Notes: a model not told the origin generated them from the letters alone. 64,000 nt of DNA from Myoxocephalus aenaeus (GCA_038501785.1 JBAMJR010000100.1:4557001-4621000); one strand, 5' to 3'; positions 22,286-34,998 are shown, numbered from the stretch's first letter. Numbers and translations: made by a program.

Positions 22286-24330
22286 AGTAACTGGAACGTG
22301 ATCTTGTATTATTAGAAGATCTTTCTTTCTTTTCTTGCACATCAACGGCTACACTTTGTTCCGTGTCCCATCTTCAGATCAACATCCATAGACAAAAAGG
22401 TTCGCTGCCCTGGGTGTAAACACAGTTTGAAGGCTCTGCAACGTGATGGAAGTCGATGCAGAAAACCGGCCTCAGGAAACCAGACGCTGGAGCGCAGGTG
22501 AGACTCGACCTGAGGACGAGACCAAATGAAACCTGTCAGTCTGAGGGAAGCTTTGTGAGTAGAGTGGAGCTCTGAGGCCGGGCCGCTGTTATACTGGAGG
22601 AATAACAAAGTGAAATGAAAAATAGAACTAATTTAAAAATGAAAATAATGTTTTTTCTCAGGATATTAACAAATAGATATGAACCAAGAAATAATAAAAA
22701 GTGAAACTTAATTCCTGGTGTGCTTGGATAAAGCACAGTCACCCCTCAATGGATGGGATATAAAATAGGCAATTTGTCTTGTAGACAAATGTAAAAAAAA
22801 AAAAACGACCTCCTGTTTCAAGGTTGTTAAATACATAAGAGGACAAATTTAGATCTAAAAAGTTAGATCTGCTTTATAATATGACCGAATCATCTGAGGA
22901 CATGCTGACAGTCATGTTTTCTAGACTTAAAAGTCACGTCGCTAATGATGAACTTCCATCTCCAGGATAATTAGCTCTAAAAAAATTAAAATATATTTCC
23001 ACATTTTTATTGAGGTAAAATTACGTATTATTTGTTTGTATATTAACAAACAATTTACTCCATTTTAATCTGCCAGTGTCTGTTCTTAAAGGTACAGGCA
23101 TGAGATTGATGAAGATTTTCTTAAAGCCACTGACAAAGTCGGGGTCAGGTTGTAGTTAGCCTAGCTTAGCATGACGGCTGCCTCTAGCTCTGTAGTTTGA
23201 TGAGGGACATACGTCACTTCATCCAGATTTAAGTGACATTGAGAAAACCTATCAAGGTCAGATATAGTTATGTTTTTAGATGTAAATAATAGTTGCTTTT
23301 CCCTAATTTTTTACATTTTAGTGGGTTGAAATTACACATAGACTTCAAGCTCCAACATCTTATGAGATCTTTGTTCTTTAAATTAAATATTACTGAAGTG
23401 AATTTAGTTACATAATTCAGAAGGTTGCTGTGAAATTCAACGTGCCGTCATCCTTGAACTGGAGCTCCTGGTCAGAGTTGTTTTGGTTGTTTTCAGCACA
23501 CTAACTCCTCTCTAATGGGATGTCTCACTGCAACATGGAAGCAGCTGCGTGTCCACCGGGTTCTTCTCTTCACACTTTCCCCTTTTTGCTTCCTACAAAA
23601 CGGCTCCGCTGGTTCCTGATCCGAACGGCGCTGAGAGCGGAGCGTCTTTGCGGAGCACAGAATCACAAACTCTCGTATCAAACTTTTAGTAACGCGGCTC
23701 CCCGTCTTCAGACAGATTTATTTAGGATTGCAGCTCTGGCCGCGAGCGGAGCTTCCCTCATGCGTCTGCTTGTTGCTTTGGGCGGAATGAGGGGTGGAAT
23801 CGGAGGAATTGTATTTATTTTTTCTTCTGTATCACACAGAATATAGCTGTATTTGCCAAGGAGGCATCCTGGGTACACACAGATACCCGTTTTAAGTGCA
23901 TTTCACAGGTAGCTAATAGGACCCCTGGGTGAGCAAGGTGTGTACTGACAGGAAATTGTTCTCATGTGAGAATAAATATGAAATATAAACCCCTTATCTG
24001 TCCCCGACACACCGCCGACAGACATACAGTCTGGTGAGGTTGGATCACTGAAACTGTTCTGCTCTCTGCTCAGTGGAGCATCTTGGTTGAGTAAATTATG
24101 TCAATGGTGCCATCTTTGTTTAACGGCACCAGGCTGAGGATGATTAGTAGCCTCGTGTCACTGTGAATGCTTACTGTTTCTCTCCAATAAGACTCCATCT
24201 CCCATAAGCCTAATTGCTTTCTGTCCCTCCTCCCTTAAGTGCATAAACATGTTTTATGTGATTGTATCTGTTGTAGTTCTGCTTGCTCAGGGCTTGTTCC
24301 ATTTTAGCTGCTTTAGTTCAGAAGAATGAA
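22286..24330. other. Unique sequence, possible conserved segment
   Basis: No exon is recognised. Poly-A lies at 22,792-22,804. The interval about 23,930-24,250 is repeat-free, balanced and non-coding (GAGAATAAATATGAAATATA, CATAAGCCTAATTGC) and is a weak candidate for conserved non-coding DNA. Confidence 0.35.
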
Positions 24331-24800
24331 CTCTATGCTTCATGTGTTAAAGCTGTATTCTCTCTCCTGACCACCAGGGGGCGACTCCTCTGGTTGTATA
24401 GAAGTATATGATTCATGTGTTAAAGCTGCATTCTCTCTACTCACCACCAGGGGGCGACTCCTCTGGTTGTATAGAAGTATATGCTTCATGTGTTAAAGCT
24501 GCATTCTCTCTACTCACCACCAGGGGGTGACTCCTCTGGTTGTATAGAAGTGTATGCTTCATGTGTTAAAGCTGCATTCTCTCTCCTGACCACCAGGGGG
24601 TGACTCCTCTGGTTGTATAGAAGTCTATATAAATGACTCTACTTCTCTCTTGATGTATTCCCTCAGTAAACATTGTAAACATGAGTTTATGTCTCAATCT
24701 CTAGTTTCAAGTCTTCTTCAATACAGCATGATGTTCATTTAGTAAATTATGGTCATTTAGAGTCAAACAGACAATTAAACTCACAGTAATCGTGAAGTAT
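24331..24800 (+). repeat. 73-bp array with CTCF-like cores, cluster 1 (4 units)
   Basis: Four units with cores CCACCAGGGGGYGAC at 24,371, 24,444, 24,517 and 24,590, spaced exactly 73 bp. The first two have GCG and the last two GTG. Each unit continues TCCTCTGGTTGTATAGAAGT. Downstream (24,605-24,790) is a tail shared with 47.84-47.91 kb (ATTCCCTCAGTAAAC). The core matches the published vertebrate CTCF motif, whose central consensus reads CCACCAGGGGGCGC. Orientation is forward. Confidence 0.9.
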
Positions 24801-24949
24801 GGCTGCACCTTGTTTATGTAGCTAGAGCTGACGTTAGCTACGTTACTTAGCTTTTGCTATGCTAACGCTACCTGGACCTTTTTGCGTCAGTGCTGACTTT
24901 CAAATGCTAGCACGCTTTAATTCAGCATGTTTTCAGTATCAAAGTCTGT

Positions 24950-24951
<2 letters not shown>

Positions 24952-24998
<47 letters not shown>
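24952..24998. repeat. (TG)n microsatellite
   Basis: An uninterrupted TG tract of about 23 dinucleotides. Confidence 0.97.
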
Positions 24999-25000
<2 letters not shown>

Positions 25001-25207
25001 CCCTCTCGAAGACGCAGCTCTTAGAGAGCGAGCGCTGAGCTCTTCCTCTGCAGCCGTCCGGTGATGTGAGCGGACGTGAGGCCGTGATTAATGGTGGTGG
25101 TAATGGTTTAGTCAGCGCAGCATACGAGTCCAGCTAACAGCTCGGCCTCCGCGCTGTAATTGAAGTCGACAGTAGAGTCACCTCCAAGACCTCTGACACT
25201 GTGTTTC

Positions 25208-25216
<9 letters not shown>

Positions 25217-25276
<60 letters not shown>
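25217..25276. repeat. (CA)n microsatellite
   Basis: An uninterrupted CA tract of 30 dinucleotides, in inverted relation to the TG tract 220 bp upstream. Confidence 0.97.
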
Positions 25277-25277
<1 letters not shown>

Positions 25278-25944
25278 TTTGTATTCTGATAGAGATTGCC
25301 AATTGCTGTCAACGTGTCCTTCCTTTCATTTTTTTTCTCGTCTGGTTCCCAGTCACATATTCTGATGCATCGCTTTAAGAATAGCGATATAAAAACGGAC
25401 AAATTCTTTGCACACGCACTCGCCGTTAAAAATAACTCAAGGTTCAAGTTTTTTTTATTTGGCCATTTGTGCCTAGACCAACAGTCCAGACTCAACTGAA
25501 TTGTTTGCGCAGGGCTCTCTCAGTTTTGGAAGAAATACAAATAAGAAAAAACACACTATACAGGAAAGAGAAAAAATATAAAATATGAGAACAGAATACA
25601 AAATATAAAATATGAACACTGTACATACGGCGGTGCTAAATGGATTATGGAAACACCTTTGTGGAATGCATTCTAACATTTAACACGTAATAACTGATCA
25701 GCTCCTATTTTCTCTCTGGATTGTTCGATGGCCAAGCCGACTTGTTTACTTCTCAACCTCTACTTCTTCCTAAACTGACAACTTCCAGCCAAACAACTTC
25801 TGCAGCCCAGTTTGTTTGGTCCAAACCAGTTTATGGATTTTTTTTTTTCGACGATTCAAAACTTTTACGAAAATGTGGCTTGACAGTTGAACATGTCTAG
25901 TGTCTGCAGCAGGATCTGGTTCTGGTTCTCCCAGTCCCTCCACG
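25277..25944. other. Unique sequence, no gene recognised
   Basis: AT-rich single-copy sequence with A-rich short direct repeats (AATATAAAATATGA) at 25,575-25,617. No exon is recognised. Confidence 0.45.
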
Positions 25945-26300
25945 GTGGACCGGTCTCTGCTGGATCTGGGTCTGTCCACAGTGGACCGGTCTCTGGTCTC
26001 TGGACCGGTCTCTGCTGGATCTGGGTCTGTCCACAGTGGACTGGTCTCTGGTCTCTGGACTGGTCTCTGCTGGATCTGGGTCTGTCCACAGTGGACCGGT
26101 CTCTGGTCTCTGGACTGGTCTCTGCTGGATCTGGGTCTGTCCACAGTGGACTGGTCTCTGGTCTCTGGACTGGTCTCTGCTGGATCTGGGTCTGTCCACA
26201 GTGGACTGGTCTCTGGTCTCTGGACCGGTCTCTGCTGGATCTGGGTCTGTCCACAGTGGACTGGTCTCTGGTCTCTGGACCGGTCTCTGCTGGAGTCTGA
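25945..26300. repeat. 55-bp minisatellite (~6.5 copies)
   Basis: The unit runs GGTCTCTGCTGGATCTGGG, TCTGTCCACAGTGGAC, then TGGTCTCTGGTCTCTGGAC. The period is 55 bp, shown by GGTCTCTGCTGG at 25,952 and 26,007. Most differences are ACCGG versus ACTGG, a CpG/TpG change. Both strands stay open in several frames for this length, and no protein is implied. Confidence 0.95.
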
Positions 26301-27439
26301 GCTGAAGGAGGTTCTGGAGAACCTGCATGAGCAATAACTAGAAAAAGACAATCTCCTCGCTGATGGTCTCGTTTTCTGATGTACGTCATCGGGGTGACAT
26401 TTATCTTTCATAACCAGTTAAAAGTTCCTCACAGTGACTTTAACTTTTCTTCACCTTCATCTGAACCTTCTCCTTCTGCTCCGTGACTGGATCCAGTGAT
26501 TGCTTCTCTCAGACTGTTTATTGTCTCTTCTCTCCCCATCGCTCGTGTCTGAGTGGACTCGCTGCCTTCAAGTTAAACTGCTACCTTTCTTCTCTTTTCA
26601 TTCTGTGGACTCGGCGCTCTCTTTTGTGATTGCCTGCAGCTTGAATTGATTTTCTTTTGTCTCTTTCTTCCTTTCTTTGAATGCAGATCTCTTTTCCCCC
26701 CTCATCACCTTGCAGCATTGCTTCTATGAAACGTATACGCACGTATGTGTTTTTCCTTTTATTTAAGCACATATCTGGCAGTATTGTGTCCATCCATCTA
26801 TTCATCTCTGGATCTCCACGGTGGCTCCAGCTGTTGGCTGTTTGTGTTGCAGCTGCAGTACCTCAACAATTGTCTGGTTAGTTGCAGGGGCAATATTTCA
26901 TAAAGGATCTGATTGGTTTATGCACTCGACTGAAATGACCTGTGAAATGAAAAGCGTTTGGCCGAGCTGCTGTTTAAAGGTTTAAAGCTGCAGAATAAAG
27001 TGGAGGGCAGCTCAAGTACAGTTCAGCTTACCCTGCAGCCCTGTGTGTGTGTGTGTTTTATGAGAAAGCAATGTGCAGTCCAAACATAGTGTGCATTTTG
27101 TGATACGTGTGTGTGTATTCATAATGTTTGTGGGTTTATCTCAAACTGTAATATTGGTGTGCATGGGTGTGATGGGATATGTGCATACTGTTTCAGTTTT
27201 AGGCAAATAAACAATATGTAATTCCAAAATATACACTTAAAGGTGCGAGATCGAAGATTGGGAGCCTTTTCCATTGCCTCTCAATGGCTCTCAACATGGC
27301 GGCCCGCAGCTAACGATGCTAACAGCACTAATTTAGAAAAAAAAGAAGTACACATATGTGTATAACTTGCTCTTCAGTGTCTATGTTGTGACAGTGGACC
27401 TATTTATAACATTTTAGCTTTTGGTGAGGATCAGACGAA
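26301..27439. other. Unique sequence, no gene recognised
   Basis: Single-copy sequence, CT-rich at 26,580-26,680, with a short GT run at 27,041-27,056. The part from 27,240 to 27,430 (ATGGCGGCCCGCAGC) resembles fish dispersed-repeat sequence but has no partner here. Confidence 0.4.
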
Positions 27440-27455
27440 ATGTCCTCATAAGTCC

Positions 27456-27501
<46 letters not shown>

Positions 27502-27648
27502 CCTTGCACTTATATCATTGTGAGGACACACATTGACAAAATGCATTCATTATCCCATTACAATAACCTGAATACCTGACCTCAACCTTAACCCTAAACC
27601 TTATTCTAACCTGAAGATGTCCTCACAAACTGACAGATAGCTCTACAA

Positions 27649-27682
<34 letters not shown>
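27440..27682. repeat. Dispersed repeat with two (CA)n tracts
   Basis: TGTCCTCATAAGTCCGGACA leads into (CA)n at 27,459-27,500. This is followed by ATTGTGAGGACACACATTG, CAACCTTAACCCTAAACC and a second (CA)n at 27,652-27,681. The TGAGGACA and TTAACCCTAA words are typical of a widespread fish repeat. The class is uncertain. Confidence 0.5.
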
Positions 27683-28230
27683 TTCACTCTACTAACCCGC
27701 CATTTGTGTATTTTGGGATTGTCAAAACTGAAAAAGGAAACAATAAAAAACAGGAAAGTATTAAATGCAATCTAATTAAGACGTCTGGAATGGGCCAACA
27801 GATCGAGGACGACGCTCCCATCGGGCTGAGAGGACGACGGAGAGGGAGCCGTGATTTTCTATTTGCTTTTGATTGGCAGCTCATGGCGCTCCATGGTTAT
27901 TAGGGTTTCTGTATTTAGACAGCTGTTGGTGAACGCTGCGTTGTTTCTGTCTCAGCTTCTCTGCTAAGTGTGAGTCAGGAAGTCAAATATGGAAGGATGG
28001 TTTCGCCCTCCGGCTTGTTTTTGTCAGAAATGATAAAAATGCACTTTTCTTATTATGGCTGATGGAAGAGTCAAGAAGACACTCGAGTTGTCTGCTAAGA
28101 AACTCCTGAGTTTTTTTTTGTTTTTTTGTATGTTTAATTAAGTTGAAAGTAACCTCAGGGCTTCATGAAATATGTGCATTCCTACTTTCACACAGTATTT
28201 GGAGGGAATTCATATTTTTTGAATTGTCAA
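27683..28230. other. Unique sequence, no gene recognised
   Basis: Single-copy sequence with a T-run at 28,110-28,127. No exon is recognised. Confidence 0.45.
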
Positions 28231-28540
28231 ATTCAAAATCACAATGACAATGTTAACGTGTTAATGTTCTGCAGGTATATTCCTTCAGTGACCACATGCT
28301 AACATGTGCTAATTAGCACTAAACAAAGGACATCTTATGCTGATGGGAATGTCATCTAGGAAGTATTCAGAAAAGCGGAAGTCACTAAGATTCATCCCCT
28401 GGTGACCAAGAATGTTTGAACCAAATTTCATGAAAATCATAACGTTGTTGAGATATTTAAATCCGGAGCAAAGTGATGGACGGACCACATTGACAAAGAA
28501 AAGATCCAGAAAGAGTAATCCGACTATGCCAATCAAAAGG
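28231..28540. repeat. Dispersed fish repeat (GCTAATTAGCACTAAA type)
   Basis: Contains GTGCTAATTAGCACTAAAC, TGATGGGAATGTCATC, CCAAATTTCATG, TTGTTGAGATATTT and AGTGATGGACGGACC in that order. I recognise this combination as a common fish dispersed repeat from memory. I cannot name its class, and there is no second copy in the window. Confidence 0.5.
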
Positions 28541-28590
28541 GTCTAAATGAGAACATTTAGTTCCAAATTCTCAAAACATACACAAACATT

Positions 28591-28931
28591 TACCGTAAAA
28601 GTCGGGTTACAAGCCGCTCCTACCTCTGGTCAGTGTCTCCGCTGTAGCAAGCTAGGAGCAGCGTTAGCTAGCGCTGCTGCTAGCGCTGCTGCTAGCTCCC
28701 CGCTGTTGCTGCTACTGCCCGCGTCCCCTCTGCCCAAGTCGGGTGTCGAGCCGGGGCCTGGTCCCGCTACCTTCGGTGGTTGTCGGGGAGCTAGCGGATG
28801 TTACCGGAGAGCTAGCGGAAGTTAGCGGGGAAGTAGCGGAGCGGTAGCAGGAGCCCCAGCTGGCTACAGCGGGCAGCTAACGGGGACACTGACCGAAGGT
28901 AGTAGCGGCTCGTAACCCAATTTTTACGGTA
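28591..28931 (+). mobile_element. GC-rich MITE with TA target site, copy 2
   Basis: Begins TACCGTAAAAGTCGGGTTAC and ends GTAACCCAATTTTTACGGTA. The interior has GTCGGGTGTCGAGCC, CCGCTACCTTCGGTGG and many GCTAGC words, colinear with the 40.5-kb copy and inverted relative to the 13.2-kb copy. It is non-coding. Confidence 0.88.
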
Positions 28932-29149
28932 AACAACGCACTCTTTTCGGGGAAGCCAAGCACTCTGGATGTTGCCATTTCTGTGACCTTGAGCAAGGCA
29001 CTTCATCACTTCATGGCACGGCCTCCGTGTCCACGAGGCGTTTCCTGCTGCAGCTTTGAAGCAGAGGAACACCACCATCGAGCTTCCCAAAGCACCAAGC
29101 CCGTCTGACAGGTCCCGGTTGATAGCGTCCTCATTGGCTGCTGTCAGAA

Positions 29150-29153
<4 letters not shown>

Positions 29154-29214
<61 letters not shown>
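29154..29214. repeat. (GT)n microsatellite
   Basis: An uninterrupted GT tract of about 30 dinucleotides. Confidence 0.97.
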
Positions 29215-29219
<5 letters not shown>

Positions 29220-29346
29220 ACCTGGCTCATCTGTTCCAGCCTGTGAAAGTCAGGAAGTCTGGCAGAAGACGGGGGATGATGTCTGCAGGTTCCAGCTCTG
29301 ATTGACAGCTGGTGGTCGATGCAGTGCGGCGAGTGGGTGGCCAGCT

Positions 29347-29349
<3 letters not shown>

Positions 29350-29390
<41 letters not shown>

Positions 29391-29461
29391 GTGTGTGTGT
29401 GCGTGTGTAGGAGTGATAGACATGTGCACATACACACTCCTACACACACACACACACACAC
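29350..29461. repeat. (CA)n plus GT/CA hairpin
   Basis: A CA tract (29,350-29,386) is followed by GT-rich sequence ending GTGTGTAGGAGTG (to 29,415). Its complement CACTCCTACACAC starts at 29,434 and continues into CA repeats to 29,461. The two arms form a stem of about 25 bp with an 18-base loop. Confidence 0.85.
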
Positions 29462-30261
29462 AGATGCTTAGACATATGTATGTGTATATTGTCTGTTTTA
29501 TTGTGTATAAACTACAGAGGAAGAATGGCCTTAAAAACTCCCACTGAAATAAAGTTAGTATTATGTGTTCAAGCAGTATTTATCGTAGTATTTGGAGGTA
29601 TTTATTGCAGTATTTACTATCACTGCATGGACGACCCAATTAGAAGTAAAACACTCTTGGAATCGATGTTATTTCTGCTTTTTTTTCTCTGGCAAAGTGA
29701 ACGAGGCTTAACTGTGTAAACTTAGTTTCCTGCTGCAGCGTTCTGTTCTGTGTCTGGTGGATCTTCATGCTCTCATTCATTATTCTGCTCGTGGTTGTGA
29801 ACCTGAACCGACCGGAACCAGCTGATCGGTACCCGCCCACTCAAGCCAAACCACTGAGGAAAATGCGTACGATTGTTGACTGCGGAACTTTAGATTCTGT
29901 GTTTTTTTTTTATTTTACATTTGTCTGTGTAAATATGTTCTGTGTGTAATATTTGTGTCACAGCTCCGCCGTGATGATCACATGATCCACTGATGCAACA
30001 GATATATGGAGCCATGAATATGAACTCAGAGATTAGTCTGAACCGGTTTGAAGTTATGACACGTAGCCTAAACAATATCCTAAATCTTCTACGTGAACTG
30101 AACCGTTTGAAGTGAACATGAAACACAACAGGAAGGGAGAATAAGAAAAGAATAAAAGTGCATATTTCTGTCTCTACATGCACAATAATGTGTTCTCGTG
30201 CTCCCGGTCTCAGAGTTATTGTTCCTTAGTTTGGTTTCGTGACTTATTATAAATACTCGTG
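29462..30261. other. Unique sequence, no gene recognised
   Basis: AT-rich single-copy sequence. No exon is recognised. Confidence 0.45.
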
Positions 30262-30365
30262 TATTTATTTTACAGAACAAACCCAAACCACAGTCCCTTC
30301 CTGAAGCTAACCGAGTGGTTTTGTTTGCGAAGGAAAACCTAAAAAGAAACAAAGATACTTCGTAA
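30262..30365 (-). mobile_element. Long-TIR MITE family, end fragment (copy e)
   Basis: TTTTACAGAACAAACCC, CCTTCCTGAAG and GAGTGGTTTTGTTTGCG correspond in order to the left end of copy a, with substitutions. It is a diverged fragment. Confidence 0.45.
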
Positions 30366-30539
30366 CGGGGGAAACGGACTCGGTATTGTAGGGTTTTTAA
30401 TAGTTTAGTTTGTCATAATTTGACTTGCACATGTAAAATAAATAAATTTGTGTACATTATAATGCATAAGAGATATGATAATTAATAAGGGATATTATTA
30501 TGAAGAATGTGTAATTGTATGCATATGAAGGTCATGCTG

Positions 30540-30722
30540 AATGTTTAATGAGAAGACGTCGGCCAGATTATCTGAACGGAGGAGTGTTGCTGCTGTTTAC
30601 ACTGAACATTAATAAATGTACGACAGGAATGTCCTTCTGCTATTGTTTCGTTTTATGTTTTGTTGTGTTGCAGACGAGCTACAACTGTGTTGCATATTGA
30701 CAATAAATGATCCTTGACTCCT
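30540..30722 (+). mobile_element. LINE-like 3' end
   Basis: The segment ends TGTGTTGCATATTGACAATA and AATGATCCTTGACTCC. The 55.5-kb segment ends TGTGTTGCATAATGACAATA and AATGATCC. A shared terminus with an AATAAA-type signal is typical of fish non-LTR retrotransposon 3' ends. No reverse transcriptase sequence remains. Confidence 0.5.
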
Positions 30723-32431
30723 GTTCATGTTAAAACATGACAGCGTGTGGTAGACTTCACATGTTCATGTGTGTGTTGGTGTAATGCGTCTGTGAGTCTG
30801 TGCTCACAACATGATGTCACACAACCTGAACTCTGAAGTTGTTTAACAGCCGATAAGCGACACAGTGCAGGCTGGCTGTGGACGCGCTGCTAGCTCCTTA
30901 ATGGCAGCGCTGCAGTCAGTGATCTGCAGCTCCAGATGTTTCCTCTTACAGACGCTCGTGATGAACAATCATTCCCTCTGAGGAATACTTCATGTCAGCA
31001 GAGTGCAGCTTCTGAGACAGCTTGGGGAAATTAAGCACTTTTAGAGTATGAAGGGAACACAACTTTGTCAAAATATTACATACTTTGCCTGACGAGTCAC
31101 GAGACGCGAGAAGTAGTTGACATTAAAACAGCGGAGGAGATGAAAACCGGCTGCAACGAGGAGCCGTGCGTTTCCTTCCTGCAGGAAGACACGTAATGGT
31201 CCGCTGAAGGATGAAGCCGCACGACAGCCGACGCCGGGGAAGCTTTCAGAAGCCCATCACAGATACCTGCGCGTCAGCCGGCTGTCTCCCGGCTGTCAAC
31301 CGGCAGCGCTGCCAAAGCCCAGAAGATGTGTTTGCAAAACACTTCTCCTTACTCGACACTCTGAGTTCAAAGCGATGCGGCGTGGAGGCTCACCGCTCGC
31401 CTTCTGCACACGGAGACTGAACGCCGTGGAGGCGTGAGGCGTTCAAAGACACGCTAGGACGAGACACGCGAAGGCGAGATTCAGGTTTTTACGAGAGACG
31501 AAGATTCAAACGTCTAGATCGGATCTCTGGCGGTCCTGATACCCGGTCGCCGTGATGAAGAGGTTTCCTGGGGGAAAGTCCCGTGTTTGACATGGATTTA
31601 GGTTAAAACATATTTATGTTTAATAACCTGGGAATCTGTTTGTCGAAAAAATAAATAAATAAAGATGCTAGTTGGCTTTCCTGTTGCTCAGTTTCTGTTA
31701 TAGGAGCAGATGGTTATCAGGTCGCGGCCATTCATGCATTTCTGTGCAAGCCAGCGTTTTTCTTCTTCTGCTTAATGGCATTCAAACTGTACAATATTTC
31801 TCCAGGTTTTGATTGTGATAATCATAATTAGATTGTTTTTGTTTTATCTTGAGAGCGGCATCGATACGGACCGCCATCAAGAAAGAACTCTAATCCTGAA
31901 ACTTCAAACCCTTATTTAATATTTGATACAGATGATTATTCTGTCTTTTTTTTTTTCTTCTTTTTTTTGATGATAATCATATTCCCACTGACATGCATGC
32001 AATGCATATGTGAAATACTCTCCGTCCTCCTCGAGGCCACCGCTGGTCATTGTTGTCGCTGCGGCTCCAGCAGCTTCACCCCAAATGAAAAAGAATCATT
32101 CCCAGCATTCATTTCCCTCTCTGCATTTCATTAGATGTCAGGAACGCTCGTAAAACGTGCTCAGCTGCAACCGGAGTCTCCTTGCTCTTTTTTTTTTTAT
32201 TATTATAGATTAATTCCCCTGCTCTCCATCCTCCAGCAGCGCGTTCGCCCTTGACTCCGCTGGTCTGCGGGCCGTGAATGAGAATATCGCACATTTGTAT
32301 GTATGAGAGTGAAAGGTGAGATACTGAGCCAGCAGGCAGCGACACAGAGGCCGTTACATTATGTAACACCACGGGGCTAAACTGTCAAATGCTATTGTCA
32401 CCTGCTACTCCATTTACTCTCTCTCTCTCAA

Positions 32432-32432
<1 letters not shown>
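30723..32432. other. Unique sequence, no gene recognised
   Basis: 1.7 kb with a moderately CpG-rich patch at 31,090-31,560 and a T-run at 31,940-31,965. The 69-87-codon frames here show no recognisable family. Confidence 0.4.

Positions 32433-32469
<37 letters not shown>
32433..32469. repeat. (CA)n microsatellite
   Basis: A CA tract of about 18 dinucleotides, preceded by a short (CT)n run. Confidence 0.95.
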
Positions 32470-32471
<2 letters not shown>

Positions 32472-33429
32472 TGTCTCTCTCAGCGTGAACGACTTCCTGA
32501 CTCAATTTAATGCTGCAAATACTGCAGGTGCACACTGACCCCAGATCAGCCCCATCTCACTCCTAACTGGTCACATACTGACGCTTGGTCAGTGCTGAAC
32601 ACTCATCCCTCGCCCAGTGGGGGCGCTGTTGGATTTACGTGTCACGTAACTTGTGTACTTCAGTAACGGCATTGGGAAATTAAATGCGTATTAAAACTCT
32701 ATGCGTGAAACTAGCAGAATTGACACGTGTGGCTGGACTTTTCCTCGGAAAACTCACTAAAAACGTTGAACACACTTCACACTCATGAAGCACACATTGA
32801 CACGCCGTTGCTAACACTCTGTAAAGTATTCTTAAAATCCCGGGTGGTCATGGGAAGTGAAAGTCCAGAATGCAATGAGTTATAATTAAAAATTATTTAA
32901 TAAAAGGTTGATCACAAAAAAAATCAGACATTCACATAGCTTAAGACCCTTTCATTGGTTTAGTTCTACTATCACACCTTGAATAACAGCCTCTTGCCCA
33001 TTGGGCCCGCAGCTTCAGGGGCGGAGCTATTCTTCTTCTTCTCTGGAAAAGGGAAGAACTACACTTCCTTCTAATAAAACAGTCCACTGGCATTCACATG
33101 CACTATGCAAACGTTGTTTTAAAATCCATTCACACATTAATCATTTTACAGTAATAAAAACAGTGACCTTCATATGCATACAATTACAAATCCTTCATAA
33201 TAATATCCTTTATTAATTATCATATTTCATGCATTGTAATGTACACATAAACAATTCATTTTTACACTGTGCAAGTCTAAAAGTGACAAACTAAGTTATT
33301 AAAACCCTTCAACTCCAGAGCTGGAGGTCGAGGGTCCGTATGGAGCGTCCTGTAGTTCAAAGCTGCCGTATGTGTCGAGTTGGGAGCGAGAAGGAGTTGC
33401 AATGGAAGAGAATGCAAGTTATGGGTGTT
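32470..33429. other. Unique sequence with minor repeat traces
   Basis: A single CCCAGTGGGGGCGCTG at about 32,615 resembles an isolated CTCF-type core. TCGGAAAACTCACTAAAAACG at about 32,744 shares its core with sequence just after the 17.4-kb hairpin. No exon is recognised. Confidence 0.4.
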
Positions 33430-33600
33430 GAATGAATGAATGAATGAATGAATATATACTTTATTAATCCCCGAGGGGAAATTTGGTGTCGGGGTAGCAG
33501 CAATTTACAACAAAATAAACAAAAACAGCAGGACGAAAGATAAAAGATATATACAATAATAATAATAAAATAAAATAAAATAAAATAGAAATAGCTGGGA
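33430..33600 (-). mobile_element. LINE 3' end on the minus strand with (ATTC)n tail
   Basis: On the minus strand the order is (TTATT)n-like sequence, TTCCCCTCGGGGATTAATAA, AGTATAT, then six ATTC units. A terminal AATAAA-type word followed by a short tandem tail is the structure of L2/CR1-like LINE 3' ends. CCCCGAGGGGA is an internal palindrome. Confidence 0.5.
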
Positions 33601-33781
33601 TTGTGCAAAAATATATATATACATGTTGTTGCAGGATAAACACTGACAGTCGTGTTAGACTGCACACGCGTGTGCTGACCGGTGTAGTGACCTGCAGCGT
33701 CACACTGACCTTTCCATATGCAAATCACAAATCAAAACCCACCTCTTCAGAACTGCTTTTAATGTGTGACTGTGATCTATG

Positions 33782-33962
33782 TTACATTACATTACATTTC
33801 ATTTAGCTGACGCTTTTATCCAAAGCGACTTACAATAAGCGCATTCAACTATGAGAACAAACTCAGAACAACAAGTCAAGAAAGTACAGTTTCCTCAAGA
33901 AAGCCGAACTACAAAGTGCTATCAGTAAAATACATTTAAGTGCTACTAAAGTGCTACTTTCC
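33782..33962. mobile_element. SINE-like dispersed fish repeat
   Basis: (ATTAC)n is followed by ATTTCATTTAGCTGACGC, TTTTATCCAAAGCGACTTAC and AAGTGCTACTAAAGTGCTAC. I know this combination as a very common fish dispersed repeat. I see no clear tRNA-type A and B boxes, so its SINE class is uncertain. Confidence 0.55.
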
Positions 33963-34900
33963 TTATTCAAGGTGTGTTCTGGTTGTTTTTATTTATTTAT
34001 CAGTTTTTTTATTGTATAGCTTTAAGAATAATTTAAAAATGTGTGTAAAGTGTGTTTGAATTAAATACATTATAATTAATGGACGTTGCAGCTCGGTGTG
34101 CCTAATAAACTGGCAGTTTGTCAGATGACTGAAACCTCTTCACGGTCCCGTCCCTCTTGTGTGCGTTTGATTGTGTTGTTGCGTAACCGCCTCGCCCCCT
34201 TCAGGAACACGTGCAACACACAAACTCCTACGAAGCGCTGACACAGCATGCGTTCTTAAAAAAACAAAAACACGCGGGGTCGTCACAATCCCGCCTCCTT
34301 CATTTAACCGCCGCAACATTAGCTCTTAAAACACGCGCTGGTCCAATGATAATTATAAAGCGTCAGCTTCTCCCAGCATGAAGAGCCTCTCAGTGTGCAG
34401 CCAGCTGATGACTGAATATATTCCACTTATTATAAAGGGTGCTGTCTGCAGCGATAAAAGCCAACGCCACTCAGCCGGCTTGTTCCATCGAGCTGATTGA
34501 GTTCTGGGAAACCTTGAGGTTACGCTCAAGGCAACGCTGGCAGAACACTCCCATCCCTCGTGCCTGTGATCTGATACAGCGCTGCATTATGGGATGGGGG
34601 ATTGTTAGTGAGTTATAGGTGATAGATGATAGATATGCATGTTCCTGTTTGCATAGATCTTCTCTTGTAGGAGGTTAGAAAGTGGGTTTGGTTCTAAACT
34701 TTTATATTTAGAGATGGAGGGAAATCTTGTTCTTTTATTTTGTTATTTTTTGAAGCCAGAACTCAAAAGCATCCCAGATATAGTTCAGTGTGTTTTTTAA
34801 AGCGCGGCACAACCTGCAGCACAAAAAAAAAATCCCATTACATCAACACAAGACTGAGGGGGTTCAGGTTTGTCGGATATAAAGTGAGCAGGGTTGGCAG

Positions 34901-34901
<1 letters not shown>
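33963..34901. other. Unique sequence, no gene recognised
   Basis: Single-copy sequence. No exon, RNA gene or tandem repeat is recognised. Confidence 0.45.

Positions 34902-34996
<95 letters not shown>
34902..34996. repeat. Long (CA)n microsatellite
   Basis: An uninterrupted CA tract of about 47 dinucleotides. Confidence 0.98.

Positions 34997-34998
<2 letters not shown>

Noticed and set aside
27580..27615. Interstitial telomere repeat (TTAACCCTAA words)
   Set aside because: Only one or two imperfect TTAGGG-type units are present, inside a dispersed repeat.
32611..32630. Isolated CTCF site at CCCAGTGGGGGCGCTG
   Set aside because: It is a single match with differences in the left half. One such match is expected by chance in 64 kb, so it is mentioned only in the gap entry.
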